A program made the translations under genes and the position numbers. From the NCBI GenBank assembly GCA_050291365.1, contig JBNKJS010000037.1, positions 1 to 34,973 of the forward strand: DNA of 34,973 nt. Reading direction: 5' to 3'. Numbering within the stretch: position 1 is the stretch's first letter; the number at the start of each line of letters is the position of its first letter. This DNA comes from JAAGZL01 sp050291365 (GTDB taxonomy: Bacteria > Pseudomonadota > Gammaproteobacteria > Chromatiales > Chromatiaceae). Below the pieces are notes generated by a model. That model was not told where the DNA came from. It saw only the letters and a program-made list of their open reading frames with translations, and made no database searches. Below, piece after piece: positions 16,823 through 25,873 of the stretch.

Positions 16823-17584
16823 ATGTCACCACCAGAGACACAATTTAAAGACCACTTCTCCAATCTGTCCGCAGGCTATAGCCGGTTTCGTCCTGGATAT
16901 TCCAGCGACCTGTTTAAATACCTTAGCTCCTTAACGCCAGCCCATGAACTGGCATGGGATTGCGCAACTGGAACAGGGCAGGCAGCCCTGGCCCTATCCG
17001 ATCTCTTTGCTGCAGTTATAGCGACTGATGCAAGCGCAAAACAGATAGAGCAGGCCCAGGTTCACCCATCTGTTGAGTACAGAGTGGCGGCTGCGGAAGA
17101 TTCCGGGCTAGAAGCGGAAACTGTGGATCTGATTACGGTCGCCCAGGCATTGCACTGGTTTGATATTCCAAAGTTTATGCAGGAGGCAAAACGGGTGTTG
17201 AAGCCAAAGGGCATAATCGGGATCTGGACCTATAACCTATTTCGAATAACACCTGAGATCGATGCCGTTGTAGACGATCTCTACTGGAATATTCTGGATG
17301 GCTACTGGGCCCCAGAGAGGAAAATGGTAGAGAACGGATACTCTGAACTGGAGATGCCATTTCAAGAACTAGAGCCTCCCCGGTTTGTGATGGGCGCAAG
17401 CTGGCCCATAGAGCGATTAATCGGCTATCTCAGCACCTGGTCAGCTATTGGAAAATATAGGGAGAGACATGGAGATGACCCCATGGTGGAGATAGGGACC
17501 AGGCTGGAGCAGATCTGGGGTGATTCCTCAGGAGAAAAAGATATATTATGGCCATTGAGTTTAAGGTTGGGAGTGAATGAGTGA
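16823..17584 (+). CDS. Class I SAM-dependent methyltransferase
   Basis: This 253-residue protein has a Rossmann methyltransferase core. Motif I is LAWDCATGTGQAALAL (about 43-58), motif II has IATDAS, and motif IV is VDLITVAQALHWFD, the HWFD-type pattern of a family that includes plant and fungal trans-aconitate-like or UbiE-like methyltransferases. The C-terminal half holds the WPIERLIGYLSTWS segment typical of that group. The substrate is unknown. It is 51 bp after the glycosylase-like gene on the same strand and convergent with the Tat subunit gene. Confidence 0.85.
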   Translation: MSPPETQFKDHFSNLSAGYSRFRPGYSSDLFKYLSSLTPAHELAWDCATGTGQAALALSDLFAAVIATDASAKQIEQAQVHPSVEYRVAAAEDSGLEAETVDLITVAQALHWFDIPKFMQEAKRVLKPKGIIGIWTYNLFRITPEIDAVVDDLYWNILDGYWAPERKMVENGYSELEMPFQELEPPRFVMGASWPIERLIGYLSTWSAIGKYRERHGDDPMVEIGTRLEQIWGDSSGEKDILWPLSLRLGVNE

Positions 17585-17600
17585 GGATACACTCAACCTG

Positions 17601-18014
17601 TCATAGTAACGCAATGAGCGCATAGAGGCGTGCCTCGGTGCGGCTCAGTATCCAGCCCTCGACCTGGACAACCTCGCTATGGCGATACTCATTTCTAATC
17701 TGCTTGTCGAGATGCTGAGCCAGCAGTTGGGGATCATCAAGATCCATGCCCTGGCCAAACTCTGGGATCAGCTTCTCATCAATACGCTCTAGCAAAATCT
17801 CGATACCAGTATCATCTGGATGATCGCGTAGATAGGCGGCACCGAAACGCTTGGCAGCGGCTGTGTCTCCGATGGTCTGCGAGATTCGTTGTGCTATCTG
17901 ACCAGTGTCAGCTGGGGAGCCACACCCCTGCAGTGTGGCAGCGGCCGCTATGCCAGACAGTAGCGAGAGGATGAAATCGCGGCGGGAAAGGCTCAGTTTG
18001 TTGTCAGTGGCCAT
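17601..18014 (-). CDS. Tat-exported lipoprotein-like small subunit partner of the GMC oxidoreductase
   Basis: The 137-residue protein has a twin-arginine signal (SRRDFI at about residues 10-15), a hydrophobic stretch and a lipobox-like LQGC at 29-32. The mature part is short, helical and without cofactor motifs. Genes like this next to GMC flavoproteins encode the gluconate-2-dehydrogenase subunit-3 type small subunit, which escorts the folded flavoprotein through the Tat system. The gene is 9 bp downstream of the GMC gene, so they are co-transcribed. No cytochrome c subunit gene follows, unlike the three-subunit acetic acid bacterial enzymes. Confidence 0.75.
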   Translation of the reverse strand: MATDNKLSLSRRDFILSLLSGIAAAATLQGCGSPADTGQIAQRISQTIGDTAAAKRFGAAYLRDHPDDTGIEILLERIDEKLIPEFGQGMDLDDPQLLAQHLDKQIRNEYRHSEVVQVEGWILSRTEARLYALIALL

Positions 18015-18023
18015 GGCAAGATC

Positions 18024-19568
18024 CTATCTTAATAGAGGTCGCAGGTGATCAGCTAGCCGCAGGGTCAACGCCACCAGTGTAAGTGTTGGGTTGGATGCGC
18101 CGGAGGTGGGGAAGACCGAACTGCCGGCGATATAGAGATTGCCAACTCCATGCACCTTGCAGTTGTGGTCGACTACTCCTCGGCGCGGGTCATGGTGCAT
18201 GCGTGTGGTGCCCATGTGATGGGAACCGCCGCCAACCTTGTCGGGCCAGCGGCCGTCGTCCGCGATATCGATAAGCGTGCGCCCGATACCCAGGGCACCG
18301 TACTCTATGGCCGCGGATCGGATGTGTTCATAGACACTGCGCCGATCCTGTTCAGTCAGGCGCCAATCGAGACGAATCCTGCGTAGCCCCAGGGTGTCCT
18401 TTGTATCCGCCAGGCTGACGCGGCTATCGGGATTAGGCACCTGTTCACAGGCGCAGCCTAGCCCTAGCCAACGTCCCAGAAGCTCCGGCTGCGCCGGATC
18501 CGCCGGCCCCAACCCTCCCGTGAGAAAACGCTTGGCCGTCTTTAGCATCTCCATGTGTGACCTGCCATTAGTCCAGTCTGTCTTGGTGTCGGTGTGATAT
18601 ACCCCTGCGTCACCTACCGTGATGATTGCATTTAACAGCTGCCGCTGGCGTAGGAATTCCTCTGGTGGGCTGAAGGTTGCGTGGGCTGTTCGACCTTTAG
18701 CATATACGCGATGGCTGAAAATATAGGGCAAGCGCTTCTGGTCGCCGACCACGATCTGGGCGGGGCTAAGAAAGTGGGGGTGTTCCATGAAGAAGCGTCC
18801 TACCAGATCATGCTGGTTGCCCAGTCCGGCCGGGATCGCCTGGTTCGACAACAGCAGCATACGGGCATTTTCCAGACCGCCGGTGGCCAGCACATAGACG
18901 CGTGCGCGCACCTGGTGGGATAGTCCTGTGAGAGTGCGGATATCAAGTTGGGTGACCTTGCGTCCCTCTTCCAGGGAGGCGATATTGACCACATTGGCGT
19001 TAAGCAGCACCTGGATATTTTCGGCCTGCTTTAGCTCATTCCCATAACGGCTGCCGAAGCGGGTCGGCGGGCTGAAATGGGTATAGCGTACCTGAACGCG
19101 TCCCGTAACCGGGTCCGGCGTCGTCTGTCCGGAGGCCTTTTCCCAGTAGGCCTTGTCCTCAAAGAGGAGAGGAGCGATCTCCACCAGTTTGCTGGCTGCC
19201 GGATAGTAGGGGGCCACCTCCTCGATGCCAAAAGGCCAGCCACTATGGGGTACCCAATCTCGCTGCTCGAAGTCGATGGGATCCAAGGGTCGGCAGTAGC
19301 CACCCCAATGGTTGGAACTGCCGCCAAAGTAACGTAATCTGTTGCCTGCCAAAGGATAGGAGATGCCGGTGTTTTCCCCCTCATACAGGGCTTGGACCTG
19401 GGGGTCTGGTTGCAAGCCGCCCGACTCAATCAGGCACACTCGTACACGGCTGCCAATAAAGGAGTGCGCCAGGGTAATCCCCGCGGGACCTCCTCCGATG
19501 ATCGCCAGATCCGCCTCCAACAGGGAGTGGTCTGGCAGGGACCGGGCGTCTATATATTCGTTAGCCAT
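18024..19568 (-). CDS. GMC-family FAD-dependent oxidoreductase
   Basis: This 514-residue flavoprotein has an N-terminal dinucleotide fold (ADLAIIGGGPAGITLAHSF, about 20-38), the YFGGSSNHWGG segment, ATGGLENARMLL, and the C-terminal GMC block GGGSHHMGTTRM plus AGSSVFPTSGASNPTLT with the catalytic-type His and Asn. It oxidises an alcohol or sugar, but the substrate cannot be inferred. It has no signal sequence of its own. The adjacent Tat small subunit probably carries it to the periplasm or membrane surface. Confidence 0.88.
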   Translation of the reverse strand: MANEYIDARSLPDHSLLEADLAIIGGGPAGITLAHSFIGSRVRVCLIESGGLQPDPQVQALYEGENTGISYPLAGNRLRYFGGSSNHWGGYCRPLDPIDFEQRDWVPHSGWPFGIEEVAPYYPAASKLVEIAPLLFEDKAYWEKASGQTTPDPVTGRVQVRYTHFSPPTRFGSRYGNELKQAENIQVLLNANVVNIASLEEGRKVTQLDIRTLTGLSHQVRARVYVLATGGLENARMLLLSNQAIPAGLGNQHDLVGRFFMEHPHFLSPAQIVVGDQKRLPYIFSHRVYAKGRTAHATFSPPEEFLRQRQLLNAIITVGDAGVYHTDTKTDWTNGRSHMEMLKTAKRFLTGGLGPADPAQPELLGRWLGLGCACEQVPNPDSRVSLADTKDTLGLRRIRLDWRLTEQDRRSVYEHIRSAAIEYGALGIGRTLIDIADDGRWPDKVGGGSHHMGTTRMHHDPRRGVVDHNCKVHGVGNLYIAGSSVFPTSGASNPTLTLVALTLRLADHLRPLLR

Positions 19569-19817
19569 GCTGTTTCAGCCTGGGCGCGGACATTGAATGA
19601 CCAGAGGGGGCTCGCAAATATTTAACATGGATGAGGCACTCATTACTTCCGGCAAAAGGGGGTGCTGCGAAAGATTATTTGTTGCCGATCATATATCAAA
19701 AATCCAGGGCTTGGGAGTAAAAAATTCCTCTCCTACTCTGCAGTTGCCTAAGGCGGCGGAGATGGATTCACGCGATCCATTTTGCTCTAATAGGGCAGAG
19801 CATGATTATTCCGCGCC

Positions 19818-21941
19818 ATGGGATTGGAGCCGTCTGATTTGAATCTGGAAAACAAGAGCATAGGTCTTGATACCAAGCCGGTGACGGCAATGAAAGGGGT
19901 AGGCCCCCGCAATGCGGAGAGACTCCAGAAGATTGGTGTATCCACGGTGCAGGATGTGCTGTTCCATCTCCCTTCCCGTTATCAGGACCGGACCCGCGTC
20001 CTGCCCATCGGTAGTCTGCGTCCCGGTGATCAGGCTGTGATCGAGGCCAATGTGGAGTTGGCTGATATCAAGTTTGGTCGCCGCCGCTCCCTGCTGGTTC
20101 GGGTGGCGGACGGTACCGGCTCCATATTCCTGCGCTTCTTTCACTTCTCTGGCGCACAAAAGTCCTCCCTGGTGCGCGGGGTAAGGCTACGCTGCTTTGG
20201 CGAGGTGCGCAGCGGTCCCTCCAGTCTAGAGATGGTGCACCCAGAGTATCAACATATAACTAAAGAGCAGGATAGCGCTATGGAGCAGAGCCTCACTCCA
20301 ATCTATCCAACCACCGAGGGGATGCATCAGCTGAGTTGGCGTGGCATGACCGAGCAGGCCCTTAAGCTATTAGAGCAGAATCCGGATGGTCTGCCCGAGT
20401 GGTTACCCCAAGAGCTGTTGAGCAAGATGAAGCTGACCGAACTCAGTGCAGCAGTGCGTTACCTGCATCGGCCACCACCGGATGCGGATCAGGATTTGCT
20501 GCTGACGGGGAAACATCCGGCCCAGAAGCGGTTAGCGTTTGAGGAGTTGTTGGCTCATCAACTTGGCCTGCGCAAGTTGCGCAGGCAGCTACGCAAGATC
20601 AAGGCCCCAAGCCTGAATGGTTCCGGCGAGTTGGTTCAGGGGCTACTGCAACAACTGCCGTTCCAGCTAACCTCTGCCCAGCAGCGGGTGGGTCAGGAGA
20701 TCAACAGCGATTTGCTGCGGCCACATCCCATGATGCGGTTGATTCAGGGAGATGTGGGCTCAGGCAAGACCGTGGTGGCAGCTATGGCCGCCCTGCAGGC
20801 GGTAGAGGCTGGTTATCAGGTCGCCTTAATGGCGCCTACGGAGCTGCTGGCAGAACAGCATCTGCTAAGTTTTCTGACATGGCTGGAACCACTCGGAATA
20901 GATGTATCCTGGCTTACCAGCAGGCATAAGGGCAGGCCGCGTCAGGAGATATTATCAGCCCTGGCCGATGGCGGCTCCCAGGTAATCGTGGGGACCCACG
21001 CCCTGTTCCAGGAAGACGTTATCTACCACAAACTGGGGCTGGTGATCATAGATGAGCAGCACCGTTTTGGGGTGCATCAGCGCATGGCCTTACGGGACAA
21101 GGGGGCGGGCAACAAGCTGGTGCCGCATCAACTGATAATGACCGCCACCCCGATCCCCCGCACCCTGGCCATGACTGCCTATGCCGATCTGGACATCTCC
21201 ATAATTGACGAACTGCCGCCGGGACGCAAACCGGTTACCACCGTGGTGCTGCCGAATTCGCGCCGCAGTGAGGTGGTGCAGCGGGTGCTCTCCGCCTGCC
21301 AGCAGGGGCGGCAGGCCTACTGGGTCTGCACCCTGATCGAAGAGTCTGAGGCGCTGCAGTGTCAGGCTGCCGAGGATAGCGCTGCCGAGCTGGAGCTGGC
21401 CCTGCCGGAGTTGAAGGTTGGTCTGATCCATGGTCGTCTCAAGGCGGCGGATAAAGAGTCCATCATGGCTAGGTTCAAACAGGGCGATCTTGACCTGCTG
21501 GTGGCGACCACCGTGATTGAGGTAGGCGTGGACGTGCCCAATGCCAGCCTCATGGTGATAGAAAACCCCGAGCGCCTGGGTCTGGCTCAACTGCATCAAC
21601 TGCGGGGGCGGATTGGCCGCGGTAGCGACCAGAGCCACTGCGTTCTGATGTATCACTCGCCCATCTCTGAAAATGCCCGAGAGCGGCTCGGTATCATGCG
21701 TGAGACCAACGATGGTTTTGTTATTGCCCAGAAAGACCTGGAGCTACGTGGGCCCGGCGAGGTGCTTGGCACCAGGCAGACCGGAGAGATGCAGTTTCGT
21801 ATCGCCGATGTGATGCGTGATCAACCCATGCTGCCCCAGGTGCAGCAGGCAGCTGAACTGGTACTGGAGCAGTATCCGGAGAGTGTGGAGCCGCTGATGC
21901 GGCGTTGGATTGCGGATCGTGAACGCTACATACATGCTTAA
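19818..21941 (+). CDS. recG: ATP-dependent DNA helicase RecG
   Basis: RecG reverses stalled forks and processes branched DNA. The protein (707 residues) has the N-terminal wedge domain with MKGVGPRNAERLQKIGV and HLPSRYQDRT, then helicase domain 1 with Walker A GDVGSGKT (about 311-318), DEQH box (about 412-415) and TATPIPRTLAM, and domain 2 with ATTVIEVGVDVPNAS and QLRGRIGRG. All motifs are intact. The start is uncertain because the ATG at 19818 has no clear ribosome site. Homologues vary at the N-terminus. The upstream 249 bp hold no gene that I can support. Confidence 0.96.
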   Translation: MGLEPSDLNLENKSIGLDTKPVTAMKGVGPRNAERLQKIGVSTVQDVLFHLPSRYQDRTRVLPIGSLRPGDQAVIEANVELADIKFGRRRSLLVRVADGTGSIFLRFFHFSGAQKSSLVRGVRLRCFGEVRSGPSSLEMVHPEYQHITKEQDSAMEQSLTPIYPTTEGMHQLSWRGMTEQALKLLEQNPDGLPEWLPQELLSKMKLTELSAAVRYLHRPPPDADQDLLLTGKHPAQKRLAFEELLAHQLGLRKLRRQLRKIKAPSLNGSGELVQGLLQQLPFQLTSAQQRVGQEINSDLLRPHPMMRLIQGDVGSGKTVVAAMAALQAVEAGYQVALMAPTELLAEQHLLSFLTWLEPLGIDVSWLTSRHKGRPRQEILSALADGGSQVIVGTHALFQEDVIYHKLGLVIIDEQHRFGVHQRMALRDKGAGNKLVPHQLIMTATPIPRTLAMTAYADLDISIIDELPPGRKPVTTVVLPNSRRSEVVQRVLSACQQGRQAYWVCTLIEESEALQCQAAEDSAAELELALPELKVGLIHGRLKAADKESIMARFKQGDLDLLVATTVIEVGVDVPNASLMVIENPERLGLAQLHQLRGRIGRGSDQSHCVLMYHSPISENARERLGIMRETNDGFVIAQKDLELRGPGEVLGTRQTGEMQFRIADVMRDQPMLPQVQQAAELVLEQYPESVEPLMRRWIADRERYIHA

Positions 21942-21975
21942 TGTGCAATAATACCGGCTTTGAATGTAGGAATGT

Positions 21976-22551
21976 TTGCTGTTGAACCAATTCGCACCAC
22001 AATCGACCCTGCTTGAGCCTAACTGGGCTAGTGGCCGGCAGCTAAAGCTGTGCCGCATACCTGCGGGTATTCATGACTGGTTAATTGATCAGGGTTCACT
22101 TACGGCCCGCCTGAAAAAGGTTAGTAAAGAGAGCTTCCGGGTGCGCCTGGTTGATCAAGGGTGGGGAAGGGCCCTCTATAGCGAAGGGGTTCTATTGGGG
22201 ATGCGCCGAGGCGAGACCGCGGTTGTGCGGGAGGTGGAACTGTTAATCGATGGGGTTCCATGGGTGTTTGCGCGTACGGTGATTCCGGCCTCAAGTATGC
22301 GCGGCCCCTCCAGGCGGCTCACAATGCTGGGGACCAAACCATTGGGGGAGGTGTTGTTTGCGGATCCGCGCACCCACAGGATTGTCATGGAGATAGCATC
22401 TCTGCGTAGTAGACACAATCTATATAAAAAGGCAGTTATGGGTCTCGATACAAAACCGGAACAACTTTGGGGGCGACGCACACTATTTCAGCTATCGGGT
22501 TCGCCTCTGCTAGTAAATGAACTGTTTTTACCTAGGGTAGGTTCTGCATGA
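21976..22551 (+). CDS. ubiC: Chorismate pyruvate-lyase
   Basis: UbiC removes pyruvate from chorismate to give 4-hydroxybenzoate, the first committed step of ubiquinone synthesis. The 191-residue protein shows LTARLKKVS, REVELLIDGVPWVFARTVIP and the C-terminal LGTKPLGEVLF, WGRRTLF and LLVNELFLP blocks of the family, including the arginine and glutamate that bind the product. The start is a TTG at 21976 or possibly the TTG at 21982. No in-frame ATG precedes the conserved region. It overlaps ubiA by ATGA, so the two successive pathway enzymes are translationally coupled. Confidence 0.92.
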   Translation: MLLNQFAPQSTLLEPNWASGRQLKLCRIPAGIHDWLIDQGSLTARLKKVSKESFRVRLVDQGWGRALYSEGVLLGMRRGETAVVREVELLIDGVPWVFARTVIPASSMRGPSRRLTMLGTKPLGEVLFADPRTHRIVMEIASLRSRHNLYKKAVMGLDTKPEQLWGRRTLFQLSGSPLLVNELFLPRVGSA

Positions 22552-23435
22552 TTAGCGTTGATGCCATAGATTATAAAAAAATAATGGAGCGGCTTGGCAG
22601 ATACTCCTGCCTGGTTAGGCTGGATCGCCCCATTGGTACTCTATTGTTAATGTGGCCGTCACTCTGGGCCCTGTGGATTGCGGCGGAAGGCAGGCCTCCA
22701 TGGGAGATAGTTCTGATCTTCGTGCTTGGTGTAACCGTGATGCGTTCGGCCGGATGCGCCATAAACGATTATGCTGATCGCGATATAGATGGCCTGGTAG
22801 AGCGCACCAATAAGCGTCCGCTCGCCACCGGGGATGTGAGTCCCAAAGAGGCGATTATAGTATTTGTGGTCTTGTGTCTTGTGGCCTTCATGCTGGTGCT
22901 GTTATTGAATAGACCCACCATCTATATGTCGGTGGTGGCTGTGGTGCTGGCCGCCATATATCCCTTCATGAAACGCTACACTCATCTGCCACAACTGATT
23001 CTGGGTATGGCCTTTGGCTGGGCGGTTCCCATGGCCTTCATGGCGGTCACCGAGACCACCCCTCCTGTCGCCTGGTTGCTGTACATAGCCACGGTTATAT
23101 GGGCATTGGTCTATGATACTCAGTACGCCATGGTAGATCGGGATGACGATATCAGAATCGGGGTCAAATCAACTGCTATCCTGTTTGGAGAGTATGATCG
23201 CCTCATGATTGGGTTATTTCAGCTCTCGGTGTTAGGTATACTTTTACTGGTGGGAAATAAGATTGATCTTGGCCTCTACTACTATATTGGGGTGGCAGTG
23301 GCCAGCGGTTTTGCCATCTATCAGCAACAGCTTATCAGGAACAGGAATAGAGAAGGTTGCTTTAAGGCATTTCTGAACAACAACTGGTTTGGCGCCAGTG
23401 TGTTCATAGGGTTGGTGCTTGATTACACCATCTAG
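22548..23435 (+). CDS. ubiA: 4-hydroxybenzoate polyprenyltransferase
   Basis: UbiA attaches the polyprenyl tail to 4-hydroxybenzoate in the inner membrane. The 295-residue protein has about eight or nine hydrophobic helices and both aspartate-rich prenyl-diphosphate sites, NDYADRDID (73-81) and DTQYAMVDRDDD (190-201). RLDRPIGTLLLMWP near the N-terminus and TNKRPLATG are also diagnostic. It sits directly behind ubiC, which supplies its substrate. Confidence 0.96.
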   Translation: MISVDAIDYKKIMERLGRYSCLVRLDRPIGTLLLMWPSLWALWIAAEGRPPWEIVLIFVLGVTVMRSAGCAINDYADRDIDGLVERTNKRPLATGDVSPKEAIIVFVVLCLVAFMLVLLLNRPTIYMSVVAVVLAAIYPFMKRYTHLPQLILGMAFGWAVPMAFMAVTETTPPVAWLLYIATVIWALVYDTQYAMVDRDDDIRIGVKSTAILFGEYDRLMIGLFQLSVLGILLLVGNKIDLGLYYYIGVAVASGFAIYQQQLIRNRNREGCFKAFLNNNWFGASVFIGLVLDYTI

Positions 23436-23452
23436 TCATTCTGACAGAATGA
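23436..23452. repeat. Perfect 17-bp palindrome between ubiA and the PEBP gene
   Basis: TCATTCTG-A-CAGAATGA is a perfect 8+1+8 dyad beginning one base after the ubiA stop. It is followed by AAAAA rather than T, so it is not a plus-strand terminator. It may be an operator for the next gene or chance. Confidence 0.35.
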
Positions 23453-23469
23453 AAAATGGGGAGTAGATT

Positions 23470-24099
23470 ATGCAATTAATAAGCAGCAGTATTTCCGATG
23501 GCCAGGCCATCTCAGAAGAGTTCGCATTTTGTCGACCAGACCCGGAAACCCATGCAACTCTTTCCGATAACAAAAGCCCGCATCTGGCATGGAGCGGAGC
23601 ACCGGAAAATACTAAGTCCTATGTACTTATCTGCTGTGACCCCGATGTGCCGAGTAAACCGGATGATGTCAATCAAGAGGGCAGAACTGTACCTGCTGAT
23701 CTGCCGCGGGTGGATTTCTACCACTGGGTGTTGATTGATATCCCAGCGACAGTGACCGAGCTGGAAGTTGGGGCAGATTCAGAAGGCGTAACGCCTAAAG
23801 GCAAAGAGCAGACCCCTGCTCTACAAGGCGCAATTCGCGGAGTTAATAGCTATACCGGCTGGTTTGCGGGTGATGCTGATATGGGTGGAAACTACTTTGG
23901 TTACGATGGACCCTGCCCACCCTGGAATGATTCAATACCACACCACTATGTGTTTACCATTTACGCCCTGGATATCGCTAGCTGTCCCGTTTCAGGTCCC
24001 TTCGACGGGTCTGATGTGCTTGAGGAGATAGAGGGGCATGTGCTGGACCAGGCCAGCATAACCGGTCTGTACAGCCTCAATCCTGATGTTACAGTTTAG
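23470..24099 (+). CDS. YbhB/YbcL family (PEBP/Raf-kinase-inhibitor-like) protein
   Basis: The 209-residue protein has the phosphatidylethanolamine-binding-protein fold signatures: SPHLAWSGAPENTKSYVLICCDPDVP near residues 36-61, DFYHWVLIDIP, and YFGYDGPCPPWNDSIPHHYVFTIYALD with the conserved ligand-site histidine and GPCPP. There is no signal peptide. The family's bacterial role is not settled. A GGGGAG ribosome site precedes the ATG. The gene is followed by a tandem pair of intergenic repeats. Confidence 0.88.
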   Translation: MQLISSSISDGQAISEEFAFCRPDPETHATLSDNKSPHLAWSGAPENTKSYVLICCDPDVPSKPDDVNQEGRTVPADLPRVDFYHWVLIDIPATVTELEVGADSEGVTPKGKEQTPALQGAIRGVNSYTGWFAGDADMGGNYFGYDGPCPPWNDSIPHHYVFTIYALDIASCPVSGPFDGSDVLEEIEGHVLDQASITGLYSLNPDVTV

Positions 24100-24104
24100 T
24101 CCTA

Positions 24105-24230
24105 CCCCCCTCTCCCCCTGCGGGGAGAGGGTTGGGGTGAGGGGAGCGGTTGAAGTTGCCCCTTTCTCCCTTAATACTCCCCCTCTCCCCTGTGGGGAGA
24201 GGGTTGGGGTGAGGGGGCGGTTGAAGTTAA
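24105..24230. repeat. Two direct copies of the GC-rich palindromic repeat
   Basis: Copies at about 24105-24144 and 24179-24217 share CCCCTCTCCCC, a short TG loop, GGGGAGAGGGTTGGGGTGAGGGG, and then a common CGGTTGAAGTT tail, giving a tandem period of about 73-75 bp. They belong to the same family as the element at 15009-15101 and fill the gap between the PEBP gene and the small hypothetical gene. Confidence 0.85.
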
Positions 24231-24257
24231 ACCCAACAGCTATAAGAGAAATCAACA

Positions 24258-24596
24258 ATGAAACATAATTTGCCCCTACCTCAAGATAAAAAACTCAATG
24301 TGCTGTTTAGAGTAGAGTCAGGAGCACTTGGTCCTGAAGGCGATAAACATGTTGAGCCCTTCTGTGAGTTTGCAGAAAAAGAGCTGGTAACACTGGATTC
24401 AGATTATATCCATTGGGAGCTTGTTCCCAGGCATGACAAATCTCTTCCGGAGATAGAGTTCAGGGTTAATGGTAAAAAACTATCCCACGACATGGCGTCT
24501 AAATATCTGGAGGTGTTCGAGCAGGAGCTGGATGAATTTGAGCTGCATCTGGCTGGCAACATCTCTCGCCTGGTGGATGAATTTATGGGGCATTAG
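24258..24596 (+). CDS. Conserved-looking small acidic protein, function unknown
   Basis: I do not recognise a family for this 112-residue protein. It has no signal peptide or membrane helix. It is rich in Glu, Asp, His and Leu, with HWELVPRHDKSLPEIEFRVNGKKL in the middle and a C-terminal helix ending RLVDEFMGH. The regular charge and hydrophobic spacing, an AAATCAAC-type weak leader and lack of any overlapping alternative make it a likely real cytoplasmic protein. It stands between two kinds of intergenic repeat and so is probably its own transcript. Confidence 0.65.
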   Translation: MKHNLPLPQDKKLNVLFRVESGALGPEGDKHVEPFCEFAEKELVTLDSDYIHWELVPRHDKSLPEIEFRVNGKKLSHDMASKYLEVFEQELDEFELHLAGNISRLVDEFMGH

Positions 24597-24646
24597 GCAG
24601 ATGCATTTCAACACCAATATCCCATCATCCCAGACTTGATCCGGCC

Positions 24647-24712
24647 TGTAGGAGCCAGCTCCTGCGGGCGATATCCGATTTACTCAATCGCCCAGAGAAG
24701 TTGGCTCCCACA
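24647..24712. repeat. Inverted pair of REP-like elements
   Basis: TGTAGGAGCCAGCTCCTGCG with trailing GGCGAT (24647-24672) faces a diverged inverted copy, ATCGCCCAGAGAAGTTGGCTCCCACA as read in 24687-24712. The pattern matches the TGTAGGAGC-type REP palindromes common in gammaproteobacteria. It lies in the convergent gap between the small hypothetical gene and hisG. Confidence 0.7.
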
Positions 24713-24765
24713 ATAGTTTGATAACGCTTGAGTTATTGATCTGGTTGGTAAGAGTATAAAACCAC

Positions 24766-25638
24766 CTAGATCATCTTCTTAAGCTCATACTCCAGAATAC
24801 CTTCAGCCCCCATCGCCTTTAGTTGAGGTATAAGGCTACGTACCTCTCTGCTATCCACTACAGTCTCAATGGCCAGCCATTCACGGTCGAACAGGTGGTT
24901 CACCGTCGGGGCATGTAGGCTGGGCATGGCCCCCACAATATCTTCCAGCTTTGCTGCCGGAATGTTCATCTTCAGGGCCACCTTTTTACGAGCCTCCAGA
25001 GAGGCCTGGAGCAGCATGGCAATCTGCTCAATCTTCTGGCGTTTCCATGGATCGGCCATGGCAGTCTTGTTACTGATCAGCCTAGTCTCGGTGTGCAGCA
25101 GATCGCACACAATACGCAGGCCATGGGCCTTGATGGTGCTGCCGGTCTCGGTTATCTCCACCACTGCATCCACCAACCCCTCAACCACCTTGGCCTCAGT
25201 CGCCCCCCAGGAGAACTCCACCTCCGCATCGATACCGCGCTCTTCCAGGTAACGTTTGGTGAATCCCACCAGTTCGGTTGAGATCTTTTTACCCTGCAGG
25301 TCTTCCACAGACTGGATGGGTGAATCCTGACGCACCACCAGTACCCAGCGGCAAGGCTGGTCCGAACTCTTGGAGTAGACCAACTCGCAGATCTCTTCAA
25401 CATCAGAGTTTGTCTCTAAAATCCAGTCATGACCGGTAAGACCCAGATCCAGGGTGCCGTTTGCTACATAGGGCGCCATCTCCTGGGAGCGCACCAGGGC
25501 ACAGCTTATCTCCTTGTCATTGATGCTGGGAAAGTAGTTCCTCGAGCGTATCCGAATATCCCATCCAGCCTGGGCGAATAGAGAGATAGTGGATTTTTCC
25601 AGGCTCCCTTTTGGAACCCCCAGTTTCAGTTGTGACAT
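24766..25638 (-). CDS. hisG: ATP phosphoribosyltransferase, long form
   Basis: HisG catalyses the first, feedback-inhibited step of histidine synthesis, joining ATP and PRPP. The 290-residue length marks the long form with a C-terminal regulatory (histidine-binding) domain from about residue 215. Recognisable blocks are LGVPKGSLEKST, DLGLTGHDW, and the PRPP-binding VDAVVEITETGSTIKAHGLRIV. No other his gene is nearby, so it is a stand-alone hisG here. It is divergent from the GGDEF gene across a 235-bp AT-rich gap. Confidence 0.95.
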   Translation of the reverse strand: MSQLKLGVPKGSLEKSTISLFAQAGWDIRIRSRNYFPSINDKEISCALVRSQEMAPYVANGTLDLGLTGHDWILETNSDVEEICELVYSKSSDQPCRWVLVVRQDSPIQSVEDLQGKKISTELVGFTKRYLEERGIDAEVEFSWGATEAKVVEGLVDAVVEITETGSTIKAHGLRIVCDLLHTETRLISNKTAMADPWKRQKIEQIAMLLQASLEARKKVALKMNIPAAKLEDIVGAMPSLHAPTVNHLFDREWLAIETVVDSREVRSLIPQLKAMGAEGILEYELKKMI

Positions 25639-25775
25639 CTGTTATAGCCCTTGTTTCAGTTGTTGTTGGTATATGCCTATTTTCCGCACTCTATGGCGGT
25701 TTGCCAAATAATATAGTGCTTTTACTACAAATGATGCTGATTTGTACCAAAATTAGCCTAGATACAACGGGTTTA

Positions 25776-25804
25776 TTGCTAATTTGATTTCAAATTCTTA
25801 ATAT
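25776..25804 (+). promoter_or_regulatory. Candidate sigma-70 promoter for the PAS-GGDEF gene
   Basis: TTGCTA, exactly 17 bp, and TAATAT lie in the hisG/GGDEF divergent gap. Transcription would begin about 60 bases before the TTG start. The match is reasonable but AT-rich DNA gives such matches by chance. Confidence 0.45.
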
Positions 25805-25873
25805 CAATTATGACCATTGAAGAGAAATTCACGCATGCTTTCCCCGGTGTTTAATGGTTAAGGAGATGGAGCA

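Noticed and set aside
23992..24268. Frames on both strands encoding peptides like PLTPTLSPQGRGG and SPCGERVGVRG
   Set aside because: These are translations of the GC-rich intergenic repeat copies, a well known artefact of this repeat type.
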